Assembly (NCBI GenBank): GCA_022813625.1
Contig: JAKLMB010000017.1
Span: forward strand, 744,001-808,000
DNA from: Aaosphaeria pasadenensis
Lineage: Eukaryota > Ascomycota > Dothideomycetes > Pleosporales
Direction of reading: 5' to 3'
DNA: 64,000 nt
Of this stretch, positions 32,250-43,181 are shown in pieces (position 1 is the stretch's first letter; each line of letters opens with the position of its first letter). A program made the position numbers and the translations under genes. The notes beneath the pieces are model-generated. The model was given only the letters and a program-made list of their open reading frames with translations. It was not told where the DNA came from and made no database searches.

Positions 32250-34541
32250 CTACGGCTTCGGTTTTCGATGCCACCAATGAGATGGAAGAGGTATGGAATT
32301 GGTCTGCAGCAGTCGAATCGAAGTCTCTGAGTAGTCCATCTGCACCAGAATCGTTCTTGCCCATCTTTTCATGTCGTTGTTCCTGTTCGGCAAAGATTGT
32401 GTTGTTGGCCCAGGCTGCTGTGTTGAAGACGTTGATCCTGCTTGTTGCGAATTTGGGGCCGACACGGTCTGCTGTGGAACTGGAGACGTTCCAGGTTGCT
32501 GTGATGACGGAGCAGTTCCGGCTTTGCTGCTTCCTATCCCACAATGCAACATGAATGCCAAAGGAGAAGATTTCCATACTGGCGCCCCATCCAACCACGT
32601 CAAGAGTGCACAGATGAGAAGGAGAAAGATAGTGAGAACTGCTAGAAAGCCGGGCATCAGGAGCCATAACCATTCGATCTGAACACAGACGGCATATTCG
32701 GAGACAAGTCCAACAGCAGGAGCGCTGAAGTTCTCGTTGCCTGTTTTCCGGATGTGATTGGTAAAAGCCGTAGACGCATTGCGAAAGATGGCATCGATCC
32801 TCTCAAATTCCAGGTTTCCAAAATTGTAAACGTGCTGCAGGATCTGAGGCCCGTTGTAGCTCGAAATTGTTGTTGGGGCGTCAAGAAATCCATTGGTTCG
32901 TCCGGTTAAGTCAGATAGAACACTGCTCTGGAAGGCGGTCATAAAAGTTTGGTCGTATGCATATACGCATCCACTCTTGAGCAAGTCGAGGACCGGGAGA
33001 CAAGCCTCGTCTTTGGTATCATCTGTCGGGCAATAGCCAATCGGACTATCTAGCGCATCTAGTACTACCATTGACACATTCAAACCGCGCCACCGAGCAT
33101 CATTACCGACAGTTAGTCCACTATTCCGGACCCAGTCCTTCTGGGCTTGGGATCCGCATTGCAAGTCGACTAGAGCTCGTAGGCGGGGATTGGTATTCGC
33201 ATCCCAATGCTCACCAGGGCCTGTCTGGTGAATGAGAGTCTCTTTCAGCACTCCGTTGGTCATGCTGGCGCTGTAAGTCTTAATGCAGGGACCAATAGTA
33301 CAAGCAGCAGCTCCATATCCTCGACATCTCCAGGGCTCGGCCGGATGAGTTGCGTTACCACAACTGTCACGACACGGGGTGATGCCCATACCAGGACCAT
33401 AATCTCGACTTATACAACTGCCAGCTTTGGCAATAATCTCATATGGGAGATCTGGTTTTGATGGGTTTGAGACGTGGCCCGCGGCGAGGAGTGGTTGACC
33501 ACCTGTTTCTGAGCCCTGGGGATCATAGCAATATGGACTGAATGACAATCCACTTTGCAAACTGAGCGTGGTATTCTCTTTACAGTGGTCTAGATGACTG
33601 GGTGATGTCGTCTTTTTCAAGTCCTGGGATAGGTCTTCACACCGACTACAGAAGCCGATCGTCGAGTATTCCGCGTCGAAGGTGCAATTGCCCGAGGAAC
33701 ACACTGGCACAACGGCATCTGGCGGGGAGTACATACCACCAGTCCAAGTTGAGAGTTCAGGTGGGAGTGGCACACAGCTCAAAGGCCCTGAGTGCATGCA
33801 GCGCGGAGTGTACAGATTGGTTCGAGGCATCAAGGCAGATTGCGTAGCGTTCGTAGAGCAGTTTTCGTACTGAACCAACTGCTGAACGAAAGGATCAACC
33901 AGCACGGCCGCGATAAGGATTATGGCCCCGAGCGCAGTCACTGGCTCGGCAACACCTTTGTGAAAAAGCCAGTAAGCAGCTCCCACCGGGTCTCGAGCAC
34001 CTGAGTCCCATTTTGCGATGTCGTGAAGGGATTGTTCGTTGCGAAACCACCGCCACTGGTTCTGGCTCATGGCAGCTCCAATGACGAACACGAGTGCGCC
34101 TTTGAAAACCACTGTGTAGAACGACAGTGTGCTGTTAATAGACCAGTTGGGTAGTGGGCGCCCGTTTCGCATGTGTAAGGTGACAGCTAAAGCTATGAGA
34201 AATGCTACGAATGTTGCGCAAGCCAGCAGTTCGATATTCCATTCCCATATCTCGCTTCGCTTAGATCTGCGGGTTTGCTTTCCTGGCTGTCCTGTATGAG
34301 CAAGAGCTGTACTGCTGCTGTGGCTCGATGATGCTAGTGGAACATTTGCAGTTGGCAAATTCGCATTGCTGGCGGCTGGTGAATGCAGGACAAGAGATGG
34401 CGATGGACTAGCAGAGACCGCTGGAGGGGTTTGAATATCTATGGAAGCATACGCAATGTCGTCAGCCTGATGAGGTCCAGAGACTCCATCAGGCGAATGA
34501 GATAACAAGCCCTCCTGTAATTCGATATCAGAAGAAACCAT
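32250..34541 (-). CDS. DUF3176-family membrane protein
   Basis: A single exon encodes 763 aa. A disordered Ser/Pro-rich N-terminus (about 1-95) leads to the DUF3176 block: IWEWNIELLACATFVAFLIA (TM1), PLPNWSINSTLSFYTVVFKGAL (TM2, with the typical L-P-x-W), SQNQWRWF, SLHDIAKWDSGARDPVGAAY, and GAIILIAAVLVDPFVQQLV (TM3). A large loop of about 430 residues follows, rich in Cys and N-glycosylation sites, probably extracellular. The fourth helix is near 650 (WLWLLMPGFLAVLTIFLLLI). The tail has QQ-containing repeats (SSQQPG, VPQQTV, NSQQAG, STQQPG). The family is specific to filamentous fungi and its function is unknown; a plasma-membrane sensor or wall-related role is a guess. It ends the accessory island on the right. 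Confidence 0.85.
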   Translation of the reverse strand: MVSSDIELQEGLLSHSPDGVSGPHQADDIAYASIDIQTPPAVSASPSPSLVLHSPAASNANLPTANVPLASSSHSSSTALAHTGQPGKQTRRSKRSEIWEWNIELLACATFVAFLIALAVTLHMRNGRPLPNWSINSTLSFYTVVFKGALVFVIGAAMSQNQWRWFRNEQSLHDIAKWDSGARDPVGAAYWLFHKGVAEPVTALGAIILIAAVLVDPFVQQLVQYENCSTNATQSALMPRTNLYTPRCMHSGPLSCVPLPPELSTWTGGMYSPPDAVVPVCSSGNCTFDAEYSTIGFCSRCEDLSQDLKKTTSPSHLDHCKENTTLSLQSGLSFSPYCYDPQGSETGGQPLLAAGHVSNPSKPDLPYEIIAKAGSCISRDYGPGMGITPCRDSCGNATHPAEPWRCRGYGAAACTIGPCIKTYSASMTNGVLKETLIHQTGPGEHWDANTNPRLRALVDLQCGSQAQKDWVRNSGLTVGNDARWRGLNVSMVVLDALDSPIGYCPTDDTKDEACLPVLDLLKSGCVYAYDQTFMTAFQSSVLSDLTGRTNGFLDAPTTISSYNGPQILQHVYNFGNLEFERIDAIFRNASTAFTNHIRKTGNENFSAPAVGLVSEYAVCVQIEWLWLLMPGFLAVLTIFLLLICALLTWLDGAPVWKSSPLAFMLHCGIGSSKAGTAPSSQQPGTSPVPQQTVSAPNSQQAGSTSSTQQPGPTTQSLPNRNNDMKRWARTILVQMDYSETSIRLLQTNSIPLPSHWWHRKPKP

Positions 34542-34983
34542 TATGAAGAATCTCAGCGTCGCTATACAGAAGAAGCTGTATAAGCTTAAGGAAGGAGGCT
34601 AGGAGCCATTTCATAATGCGCTGTTGTTCATCAGGCTGAACAGCTGAGTGCGCATGGCAATTCCGGTCTCTCAGAAGTCTGGTAACACAACATGCCTTCC
34701 GGTGAGGCAAGAACTATCCCTCAGCCTACCAGCACTCTGTTGTCCTTATTACACACATAAAGAGTGACGTTACGAGGGGACGCGGGGACCTAGTAGGCTG
34801 TCCTTATATAGCTAATCCACATGTAGCTTAGCTCTGTTCATCTAGAGGTGAAGCTTGGGCCACTTCGACTTTCACGACCGAAGATGTCCCCAGCAACGCG
34901 ATGCGCAAACATCGCTCCAGCGGACCTCCACTCTGCACAATCACATTCCCCATCAAATCGCCCTAACAAAACGCACCTCCGCT
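34542..34983. other. divergent promoter region with repeat copy B
   Basis: 442 bp between the DUF3176 and CTNNBL1-like start codons. More than half is repeat copy B (34691-34912), which lies in the probable promoter or leader of the CTNNBL1-like gene. Confidence 0.5.
34691..34912 (+). repeat. dispersed repeat copy B (longest)
   Basis: The left part (34691-34757, with 34796-34815) matches copy C at 25321-25428, and the right part (34766-34912) matches copy A at 21945-22089. Copy B is therefore the only one that spans both segments. All three have the same orientation. I see no terminal inverted repeats, so it could be a relic of an element or a duplicated promoter segment. Confidence 0.75.
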
Positions 34984-36825
34984 ATGACAAGCATAGACGA
35001 TCTTTTCAAAGGACATAACGCCTCCGCGAAACGCAAATTCGAGAATCCGTCAGAGTTCGATCCATCGCAAGCCTACAAATCCGCGAAGCTCAATTCGAAC
35101 AGCGATGTTAAGCAGTCCGCACAAGCTACTGTAGCTGATGAAGCAGACAGTGATGGCGAGGCTGGACCTTCGCTACCACCAGATTTCGAGCCTGGTGATG
35201 GAGACGACGAGGAGGGCCGATTCTTCGGTGGAGGCTTGGACGACGATGCGATTGATGCGATAGACTATCTGGATGCAAAAGACCAAGAGGAAGCTATAGT
35301 GGATGAGAAATTCGATATCCCTTGGTTGCGAAAACTAGCGCTGGCTTTCGACAAGAAGGTCACGAAGAACGCAGAACTACGAGCGAGATACGAGGATGAT
35401 CCAAGCAAGTTCATGGCATCGGAAGCTGATCTGGACGAGAGCATTAAGAGTATTAGTATTCTTTCAGACCATCCGGAGCTATACTCGGAGTTTGTGAAAG
35501 GCGATACAGTCTCGAATTTGGTCCAATTGCTTGTGCACGAGAATACGGACATTGCGATCGACGCCATCGAGATCATATCGGAGCTCACAGACGACGATGT
35601 CGTGGCGGAACAAGAACAGTGGGATGTGTTAGTTGCTGCGATGCTGGAGGCAGATTTGCTCAACATGCTTGTTTCCAATTTCTCACGGTTTGACGAGAAT
35701 GAGGAAGCGGATAGGTCGGGTGTTTATCACTCGCTGAGCGTTCTTGAGAACCTCCTGTCGGATTCGAAGAATCTCGAAATAATAGGGCGAGATAAGAAAC
35801 TCTTGACTTGGCTACTCAACCGCATTCAGGAACAAGAGAAACCCACATCACAGAACAAGCTCTATGCTTCCGAGATCCTCTCGATACTTACACAATCATC
35901 CAACTCGAACCGGCGACGCCTGATCGAAGCGAACGGAGTTGAAACACTCCTTACACAACTCGCCGCCTATCGACGGAGCGACCCAGAGAAGGAAAGCGTG
36001 GAGGAAGAGTACATGGAGAATCTCTTCAACTGTCTCTCCTCTCTGCTCGAGGAGACAGAGGGCAAGGCCGAATTATTGAAAGCCGAAGGTGTAGAGTTGT
36101 GTCTCTTGATGGTCCGAGACGGCAAAACGAGCAAAAGCCGTGCATTGAAAGTGCTCGACCACGCCTGTGGCTACGCGGAATCACCCTCGACTGATAACGC
36201 GCAATCAAACGGCACACCCTCGAAGGACAAAGGAAAGAAGGCGGTTGAGGAATCTGCGGGTACAAATCCAGCGGCAGCAGTCTGCGAAAAGCTTGTAGAG
36301 GCACGCGGCCTGAAACCACTTTTCAGCGCGTTCATGAAGACGAAGAAGCACGACCCTGAGTCAACCGAACACATACTTGGCCTTTTCGCCTCTTTGCTGC
36401 GATCACTGCCCGGAAATTCAGACTCACGATTTAGGGTGCTAGCGAAGTTCCTGGAAAAGGACTACGAAAAGATTGGAAAACTGGTCACATTGCGACGGGA
36501 CTACGTCAGCCGCGTTTCTGCTTTCGATGCCAGGCTCAAAGAGAGAGCTAAAGGCCTGTCAAAGGAAGAGCAAGAGGAGCTTGAGCTGACGAACATCCCC
36601 CTAAGGTTGAGCGAGGGACTGTACTGTTTAGAACGTACCGATGCAATTTTGGCATGGCTAGTAGCAGAAGATGATGGCGCGAAGGGCGCCGTCGTCAAGG
36701 CACTGGCAGAACGGGACGAGAGCCTTACAGACATCAAGAGGACCCTTCAAGCCCAGTTAGACGGCGCCCTCGAGGTCGAAGCTTCCGAGCGGGAAATGCT
36801 GGAAACATTGGTGACATTTTTGTGA
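34984..36825 (+). CDS. CTNNBL1: beta-catenin-like protein 1 homologue (CTNNBL1), splicing-associated
   Basis: A single exon encodes 613 aa from MTSIDDLFKGHNASAKRKF. An upstream in-frame ATG at 34855 would add 43 residues, but that part lies in a dispersed repeat and lacks conservation features, so I chose 34984. The protein has the family layout: a basic N-terminus, an acidic segment (ADEADSDGEAGPSLPPDF), then armadillo-type helical repeats starting near LDAKDQEEAIVDEKFDIPWL. Known family phrases are SVLENLLSDSKN, NKLYASEILSILTQSS and EYMENLFNCLSSLLEETEGKAELLKAEGVE. In animals CTNNBL1 binds CDC5L/PRP19-complex proteins and reads nuclear localisation signals; the fission-yeast and fungal homologues are nuclear. 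A low-complexity insert (about 430-455) interrupts the repeats. Confidence 0.93.
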   Translation: MTSIDDLFKGHNASAKRKFENPSEFDPSQAYKSAKLNSNSDVKQSAQATVADEADSDGEAGPSLPPDFEPGDGDDEEGRFFGGGLDDDAIDAIDYLDAKDQEEAIVDEKFDIPWLRKLALAFDKKVTKNAELRARYEDDPSKFMASEADLDESIKSISILSDHPELYSEFVKGDTVSNLVQLLVHENTDIAIDAIEIISELTDDDVVAEQEQWDVLVAAMLEADLLNMLVSNFSRFDENEEADRSGVYHSLSVLENLLSDSKNLEIIGRDKKLLTWLLNRIQEQEKPTSQNKLYASEILSILTQSSNSNRRRLIEANGVETLLTQLAAYRRSDPEKESVEEEYMENLFNCLSSLLEETEGKAELLKAEGVELCLLMVRDGKTSKSRALKVLDHACGYAESPSTDNAQSNGTPSKDKGKKAVEESAGTNPAAAVCEKLVEARGLKPLFSAFMKTKKHDPESTEHILGLFASLLRSLPGNSDSRFRVLAKFLEKDYEKIGKLVTLRRDYVSRVSAFDARLKERAKGLSKEEQEELELTNIPLRLSEGLYCLERTDAILAWLVAEDDGAKGAVVKALAERDESLTDIKRTLQAQLDGALEVEASEREMLETLVTFL

Positions 36826-36927
36826 TAGATTGCAGTCATAATTGTATAATACCCTGTTCAATTCTCAACCTAGAGTGTGCACCATGAATTTGCAATTCGT
36901 ATGGATTACACCACATTTTCCTCACGA

Positions 36928-38858
36928 TCAAACTGCTGCTTTTGCCAAAACATCTACCCATTTCTTGGGCATCTGTCTTCCACCTTGATATCCCTTATTC
37001 AACCACGCCTCGCCATCGAAGCCAAACTCAATCAGCGCATCCTCACTACCCCACTCCCCATGTCCACTCAATCCCATCGGAATCCGTCCCTCCCCTTGAA
37101 CCGGCTCGGCATATCCAACTGGAAACTGAATACACGGTACGCCCGTGAAGTTTGCCAACCAAACATACTCCATATTCCTAACCTGCATGTTCCCATTGCT
37201 GACGCCGTACTGCAGGTCACCATCTCCGATGGGCCATCCAGGATTCGGGGTCGTCGGGGTCACGATGATGATGCCGGGATACCGCTTGTACAAGTCTGCG
37301 AGGTGCTGCATGAGCAGATGGCGGAGCTTCTGCGCGAGGAGAAGATCCGTGGCGGAGGTCTGTTGGGCGACCTTGAGCAGGATCTTGTTAGGTGCTGTGA
37401 GATACGAGAGGTCGGGTTCTGCAGCTGCGCATTCGGCGAGGATGGTCATGGCGTGGGCGAGTTGGCCCTCGTGGGTGAGCGGTATGGAGACGTCGATGAC
37501 TTCGTAGCCCAGCTCGGATTGGAAGTATTGGATGGCGGATAGGCAGGCTTCTTGGACGACTGGATCGGCGCGGTCGAACCAGTCTCGTGGAATGCCGATG
37601 AGTTTGGTACGGGGCACCTGGACTGATGCTGGGGGAGCGAATTGTCTAGAAGAGATATGAGATGGGTCTGGTTGGGCAACGACTTGGTATGCTATTTGAA
37701 GGTCCACCATGTTGGCTGCAAGAGGTCCTTGAACAACGGTCGAATTCGCAGGTGAGACGGTGGGAGCAATAGAGACCCGCCCATGTGAAGGCTTGAGGCC
37801 GTAGACGCCGCAATAACTATAGGGATATGAGCGCATGCTATGATTAGGTGTCTTTTATAGCAAGACTTACTTGCTAGGTATGCGGACCGACCCTCCTCCA
37901 TCGGATCCTACAGCAAACGGAACAATACCTGACGCAACCGCATATGCAGAGCCTCCAGAAGATCCGCCAGTATAGTACTTGCTATTGTAAGGGTTCAATG
38001 GCGTACCCCAATTTGGGTTGTTGTTCGTTGTATCTATGCCGTATTAGCATTCTGTAGGACTTCTCACGAAGCTGTACTTGCCCATCCCCAGTTCGTGCAT
38101 ATTCACTTTACCAATGAGCACAGCTCCAGCTTCCTCGAGCTTCCTCGCACACCAACTTGTTTCCACCTCTTTTCCCTTCGTCATATCCTTGGTGGTACCA
38201 CAAAACCGTTTGTAACCCTTCGCATCCATTTCATCCTTGAGGGCGAACGGTACGCCATCCAACACTCCTAATTGCTTCCCGTCCTTCCATCGTTTGGTCG
38301 ATGCCTCTGCAGAGCGTCGCACAAGGTCTACTTTAGTATCTACAAAGGCTGTGGAGTGTGGAGATCGACTTTCGATGTCCCGGCGGATCAAGGGGAGCAG
38401 TGCTTCCACTACATCACTCGGTGTGATTTGACCGCTGCTATATGCACGATGAAAGTCCACGATTGAATAGAAACGACCTTGTGCGCCAGGGCTGAGAGCA
38501 CGCAGTTGATCAATATCGACAGCATTGTAATTTATAGGAGCTTCACCATCCCTCGGAAGCAGGATCACGGTGGGATCAAAGCGTGACTCCATGTTGTCCA
38601 GCTCTCGCGTCTTACGCAACGAATTGAAGCCTGCATTATTCCAAAGTACCCAAGGAAGCAACGGAACAGACAATACGCTATTTCTATCAGTATTGTTTGT
38701 CAAGTGGGCTCGCATACGAACACTGAAGAGAGATAATGCAGTAGAGTACCTCTAACGACCGGATTCTGAGGCGCGGCGTAAGTTTGGTGGGGGATGTTGT
38801 GAGCTTTAGGCGTGGGGTAGCTCATAAACCCTGTCATTGCATCTGATCCTTTGGGCAT
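36928..38858 (-). CDS. amidase signature family enzyme
   Basis: Four exons (38858-38750, 38708-38082, 38033-37871, 37816-36928) close in frame at about 595 aa. The catalytic triad is visible: Lys in GVPFALKDEMDA (about K194), the cis-Ser in YYTGGSSGGSA (about 270-271), and the nucleophile in GSDGGGSVRIPSN (about S294). The second intron starts with GC (ATGG|GCAAGT) rather than GT, and the third join gives IPSNYCGVYGLKPSHGRVS. The first intron is only 41 nt and its acceptor is my best guess; the N-terminus is uncertain. Amidase-signature enzymes hydrolyse amides; this one resembles fungal fatty-acid-amide-hydrolase-like and acetamidase-like members, but the substrate cannot be read. The gene is convergent with the CTNNBL1-like gene, with only about 100 bp between them. 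Confidence 0.88.
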
Positions 38859-39337
38859 CTTTGGGTGTAGATCTGTTTACAAGCCAATGCTCAATTGTAG
38901 AGTCACCTTCAGTTTTGATGGTTTGGAGCGTTTGTCGTGTCGGTGAACATACGACTCTCGAAGCGAAGGAATTCACATGCGGGCCTCGGCTGCTACGTCA
39001 TAGTGCCACCTTCCAATAGACCAACCGAAAATTGTTGTTTTGAGATGAAAGATCCAACATCAATTATTGAGATGATATATTACCCATTTTGAACACCAAC
39101 TACCAACAATGCTAGAAGCACTCATGTATTTTTCGGCCGCCCAAGCCGAAAGTCTGTTCTCCCTATCCTCCCCTTTCCCGCTCATGAACAGCTTCTATTT
39201 CAGGCGACAGGCATCAAGCATCAGCCAATATCGAACGTGGGCTGATCTCGACATCAGCGCCTAAGAGCCAAATCATATTGCCACTCAAACTCTTCAATCG
39301 ATCCCCTCTACTAGCCTTTCGGTAGCGTTGGAGCCAA
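38859..39337. other. intergenic
   Basis: 479 bp between two minus-strand genes, presumably the amidase promoter and the BAP31-like 3' untranslated region. No gene or repeat seen. Confidence 0.4.
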
Positions 39338-40209
39338 TTACTTGCTGGAGGCGGATACTTGGTCACCCATGCGGTTGTATTCTTGCTGCATGTTCTCAAC
39401 CTGCTTCTTCAGGTTTTCCATATCGCGATCCTTTGCTGCGAGCTCTTCCTTGAGACGGCCAACCTCACCAGCGCCACCAATATCCTTGAGCGACGAGCCC
39501 TTGGTCTTAGCGGCAGGGTCACCCTTGAGAGACTTGACCTCCTCTTCCAAGCGAAGAACATCAAGGATCATGACGTAGGTTCGGTTAAGGATGAGGGAGA
39601 GGAACAGGGTGAAACCGCAGAGGTACATGTTGCGCTGGGAGTAGAACTTGCGTGCTTGGACTTCCATGCGCTCGGATCCGCCCATCACGGCAGCTCTGCA
39701 TCCTTATTAGTATCTGGCGCGGGATAATCTTTCAATATGGACATACCCTCTACCATTGTCAGTCTTGGAGAAGGCAGCGAGTTCAACCTGTACGCGATAT
39801 ACACGGTTGACGCTGTCAATGAAAAGGATGAGAATGAAAATAAAGGTTATCTGTGAGCGAATGAGTATGTTTGCAAATGCAGCGTGCGCATACAGCAATT
39901 CCGTACCTTCATTCCATATTGTAACTTGGCCACTAAGGGACTCTCCGAAATGAACGTGAACAGCTTGCGGCGCCATGTGAAAGGAATCGGGATGATCAAG
40001 GCGAGGAAGATGAGCATCTCCGTCACCAAGAGGAGGAAGACCTGCGAGATGATTGTAAGTAAGCAGGGCCATTACAGTGGTAGAACGGGGAGCAATGGGT
40101 CGTATCATGATTACGACGCCATCAACCAATGAAGTCCACGATGGTGTGACTTATTCAATGTCAGTCATTCGGAGGGGTTCAAGCTTACCAGACTGTAGTA
40201 GAGGGTCAT
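39338..40209 (-). CDS. BAP31/Yet3-like ER membrane protein
   Basis: Four exons (40209-40189, 40041-39907, 39850-39747, 39695-39338) give about 205 aa; the first codes for only seven residues (MTLYYSL). Three transmembrane helices follow in family order: VFLLLVTEMLIFLALIIP; ITFIFILILFIDSVNRVYRV; and MYLCGFTLFLSLILNRTYVM after the hallmark RKFYSQRN. The C-terminus is a coiled coil (EVGRLKEELAAKDRDMENLKKQ). BAP31-type proteins sit in the endoplasmic reticulum and assist export or quality control of membrane proteins; the yeast relatives are Yet1-3. The C-terminus ends QVSASSK without a clear KKxx retrieval signal. It is divergent from DUS3. Confidence 0.92.
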
Positions 40210-40663
40210 GATTGCTACGTGTCCGTGAGATCACAACACGCGATAGCGATGTATGGGTCGTTCGTAAGTTTGTTATAAGGGCGCGGAGGTGAATAAAGGA
40301 CAACAGCCCTTTACGGTTGTGCTATGAGAACACGACAAGTGTTAAGAGAGGTTGTGTTTGAAGAGTTGAATGTAGAAGGAAGAGGAATAATAGAGAGAAG
40401 AAGAGAGAGAGCCAGGTGGGATGAAGAAGAGTAGAAGCGAGAAGAGACAAGCAACTGCCTAACTAGCTCGCAAGAAATACGTCACCTCCAAAACAGCCGC
40501 AAAGTGGCGGTCCGTGCCACATACCACCCATTTTGGGTTTAGCCTTCTTCTACTACCTCCAAAAACTTTTGACCCCACGAGCTTCATATCAAAAGTAATA
40601 TAGAAAGCAACACTCCATTCGAAAGGTGTTCTGCGCCTTATTCGATATTACGCGACTAAAATT
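40210..40663. promoter_or_regulatory. divergent promoter of BAP31-like and DUS3 genes
   Basis: 454 bp separate the two start codons. A purine-rich tract (about 40376-40450, GAAGAAGAGAGAGAG-like) lies inside. No specific site was assigned. Confidence 0.45.
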
Positions 40664-43181
40664 ATGGCTGAAAACAACACTGATTCCGCCAATCCGGCGC
40701 AACCAATCTTACCTCAGGATTCGGCCACCACCAAAGCAGAGAACATTGAGCGCAATGGAGCTGCTATCACAGGTGCCGATATCGTTGAACCCTCGAGTCC
40801 TCGAAAGCGTGCTAAACCTGACACCGTAGAGAATGAGCCAGAAGTGCCCGCAAAGAGACAGAAGGGAGTTGCGCCAATCAAATCAGAGTCAGTGAGGCCG
40901 TCGATGCCTTTTCTACAATTTTATTGACACGAAGTAAAAGGTTCTTGTTGCGCCCGACTGGAAACAAAATCGAGGTGCAGAGATCTGGCGCTGCGGACGA
41001 CGATGCCGCTGAAGCTGCAGATGATCGCTACCAGAAAACTGATGCTAGGGACTCTCGAAACAATAAGAAGAACTGGAAAGACAAGAAGAAAGAAAAGAAG
41101 CAAACAGGCCAGAATACGAGCCGTAAGTTTGGCTCGTCGCACGATAAATTGAAGCTTTGCAACACTCGTGCATTGTCTTCCGAGTTTTCTCCTAAGGAAT
41201 GCCCGTTCGGCGAGAAATGTCGCATGGAGCACGACCTGCGCAAGTACCTGACTCAAGGAAGACGTGAAGATTTGACGACATTCGGTGGAGCATGCCCCGT
41301 TTATGAAGTCAGAGGCATGTGTCCATTGGGCTGGAAGTGCCGCTTCCACAAGAGCCACTCCGAGGAACGCGAAACCGAGGATGGCAGGAAAGAGCTTGTT
41401 CTTCTGGAGAATGCCGAACTCAAAGAAAAGGCAGAGAAAGAGGCCGGGCCCGAAGGTGAAGTTGGCGTTGCAAACATAGTTCCAAAATTGGAGAAGATCA
41501 ATCTCTCCAGGCGAAGGACCGAGACGCCGAAATCAGATGCGTACATCCAGTGGACTAACTCTGTCATGGACGCCGAGAGAAAATACTACGACCGTAAGCC
41601 TGAAGAGAAGGAGGCCGATCAAGAGCTGGAAGATAGACGCGCGGAGTACCTTGAGCCACCATTCCGTCCCTCGGAGAAGCGTCGCCTATACTACGGGCCC
41701 GAAACTCCCGTCCTCGCGCCTCTCACTACACAAGGCAACCTGCCTTTCCGCCGCCTCTGTGTGGAACTCGGAGCTCAAGTCACCTGGTCAGAGATGGCCA
41801 TGGGCCTCCCCCTCTTGCAGGGCGAGAAGGGCGAGTGGGCACTGATGAAGGCGCACGAATCCGAAGTCCGCGCTCCTCGAGTTCTTGAGAAGAACACTGT
41901 TGTTCGTGGATACGACAACTCTAAAGACCTCAAATTCGGAGCCCAGATCGCTGCGAATAAACCCTGGTTGGCCACGAAGGTCGTGGAGGTCCTCACTGCA
42001 CTTTGCCCTAGCCTCCGTGCGATTGACCTGAACTGTGGATGTCCTATCAACTTGGTCTGCGAAGGAGGCTCTGGATCGGCCCTCCTTGACCAGCCCAGCA
42101 AACTAGAGAATACGTTGCGGGGCATGAACTACGTTTCTGGTGAAACACCCATCACTGTCAAGATTCGCATGGGTACGAAGGATGGCTATCCCACTGCCGA
42201 TAAACTCGTTAAGCGTCTCGTACTCGGCGGGTTTGAAGCCGTTGAGTCTGGAAAGGGCGCCTCTGGAGTCGCCGCCATTACGCTCCATGGCAGAAGCAAA
42301 CAACAGGCAAGTTAAACTTTTACATCTCATTCTTCCGTTTCCATCGTGTTCCAAAGATGAATTCCTTTATTGGAGCTGTCCTATTACCCGTGAGGACTTT
42401 CAAATTTACACTGAAAATTCTGAATTGACACAAAGATGCATCGCAACTTGGCACATCAGACCTTTGTCTCCTCTGATCTAACAATCCACAGCGATACACC
42501 CGCAGCGCAGACTGGTCCTACATCGCCGAATGCGCCGCCCTCATCAACCGCCTGAAGCGCGAGAAGTCGGCCCAGACCGACACGATCCGCGAGGCCGACG
42601 CCCGCGACCTCGCCAACGAAGGCCACGTCTACTTCTGCGGCAACGGCGACTGCTACTCCCACGTCGACTACTACAACGCCATCGAAAACGCCAAAGTCGA
42701 TTCCGTCATGGTGGCCCGTGGCGCCCTGATCAAGCCCTGGATCTTCGAGGAGATCGAGAAGGGCCAGTATCTGGACAAGTCCGCCACCGAGCGTCTCGCG
42801 TACGTCGAGAAGTTCGCGAAGTACGGTCTCCAGACTTGGGGCTCCGATGAATTGGGCATCGGAACGACAAGGCGCTTCTTGCTCGAGTGGCTCTCTTTCT
42901 CGTGCCGTTACGTGCCGATTGGGCTTTTGGAGCATCTGCCGCCGAATATCCAAGATCGCGCGCCGTCATTCAAGGGTCGCAACGAGCTCGAGACGTTGAT
43001 GAGCAGCGATAACTACAAGGACTGGATCAAGATCAGGTATGTAAACAACCGATATCATCTTTTCTTGCAGGTGTCTAATTATTGAAATAGTGAAATGTTC
43101 CTCGGTCCAGCTCATCCAGACTTCAGGTTTGAGCCTAAGCACAAGTCTAACGCGTATCAAGACATTGAGGCCGAAGGATGA
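40664..43181 (+). CDS. DUS3: tRNA-dihydrouridine(47) synthase
   Basis: Four exons (40664-40887, 40941-42306, 42492-43036, 43091-43181) close in frame at about 741 aa. The N-terminus is disordered and Lys-rich, then come two CCCH zinc fingers (CPFGEKCRMEH and CPLGWKCRFH). The Dus domain starts with YYGPETPVLAPLTTQGNLPFRR. It contains LNCGCPINLVCEGGSGSALL with the catalytic-Cys region, VKIRMGTKDGYPTADKLV and ITLHGRSKQQRYTRSADW. FCGNGDCYSHVDYY is part of the FMN site. The enzyme reduces uridine 47 in the variable loop of tRNAs with NADPH and FMN. The second intron is GC-AG (CAG|GCAAGT) and, at 185 nt, is several times longer than most here. The first intron junction was chosen because it is the only one found that keeps the frame. 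Confidence 0.93.

Noticed and set aside
32371..32682. Cys-rich plus-strand frame that looks like a small secreted protein
   Set aside because: It is the antisense shadow of the repetitive Gln/Pro/Thr C-terminus of the DUF3176 protein.
19171..34912. The island as a Starship giant transposon
   Set aside because: No DUF3435 tyrosine-recombinase captain gene and no convincing target-site duplication are seen; the flanking repeats are too diverged and also occur inside.
34855..34983. 43-residue N-terminal extension of the CTNNBL1-like protein
   Set aside because: It lies partly in dispersed repeat copy B and is not like the family N-terminus; MTSIDDLFKG at 34984 is the natural start.
36877..37542. 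221-aa plus-strand reading frame
   Set aside because: It is antisense to the last amidase exon and has no family features.
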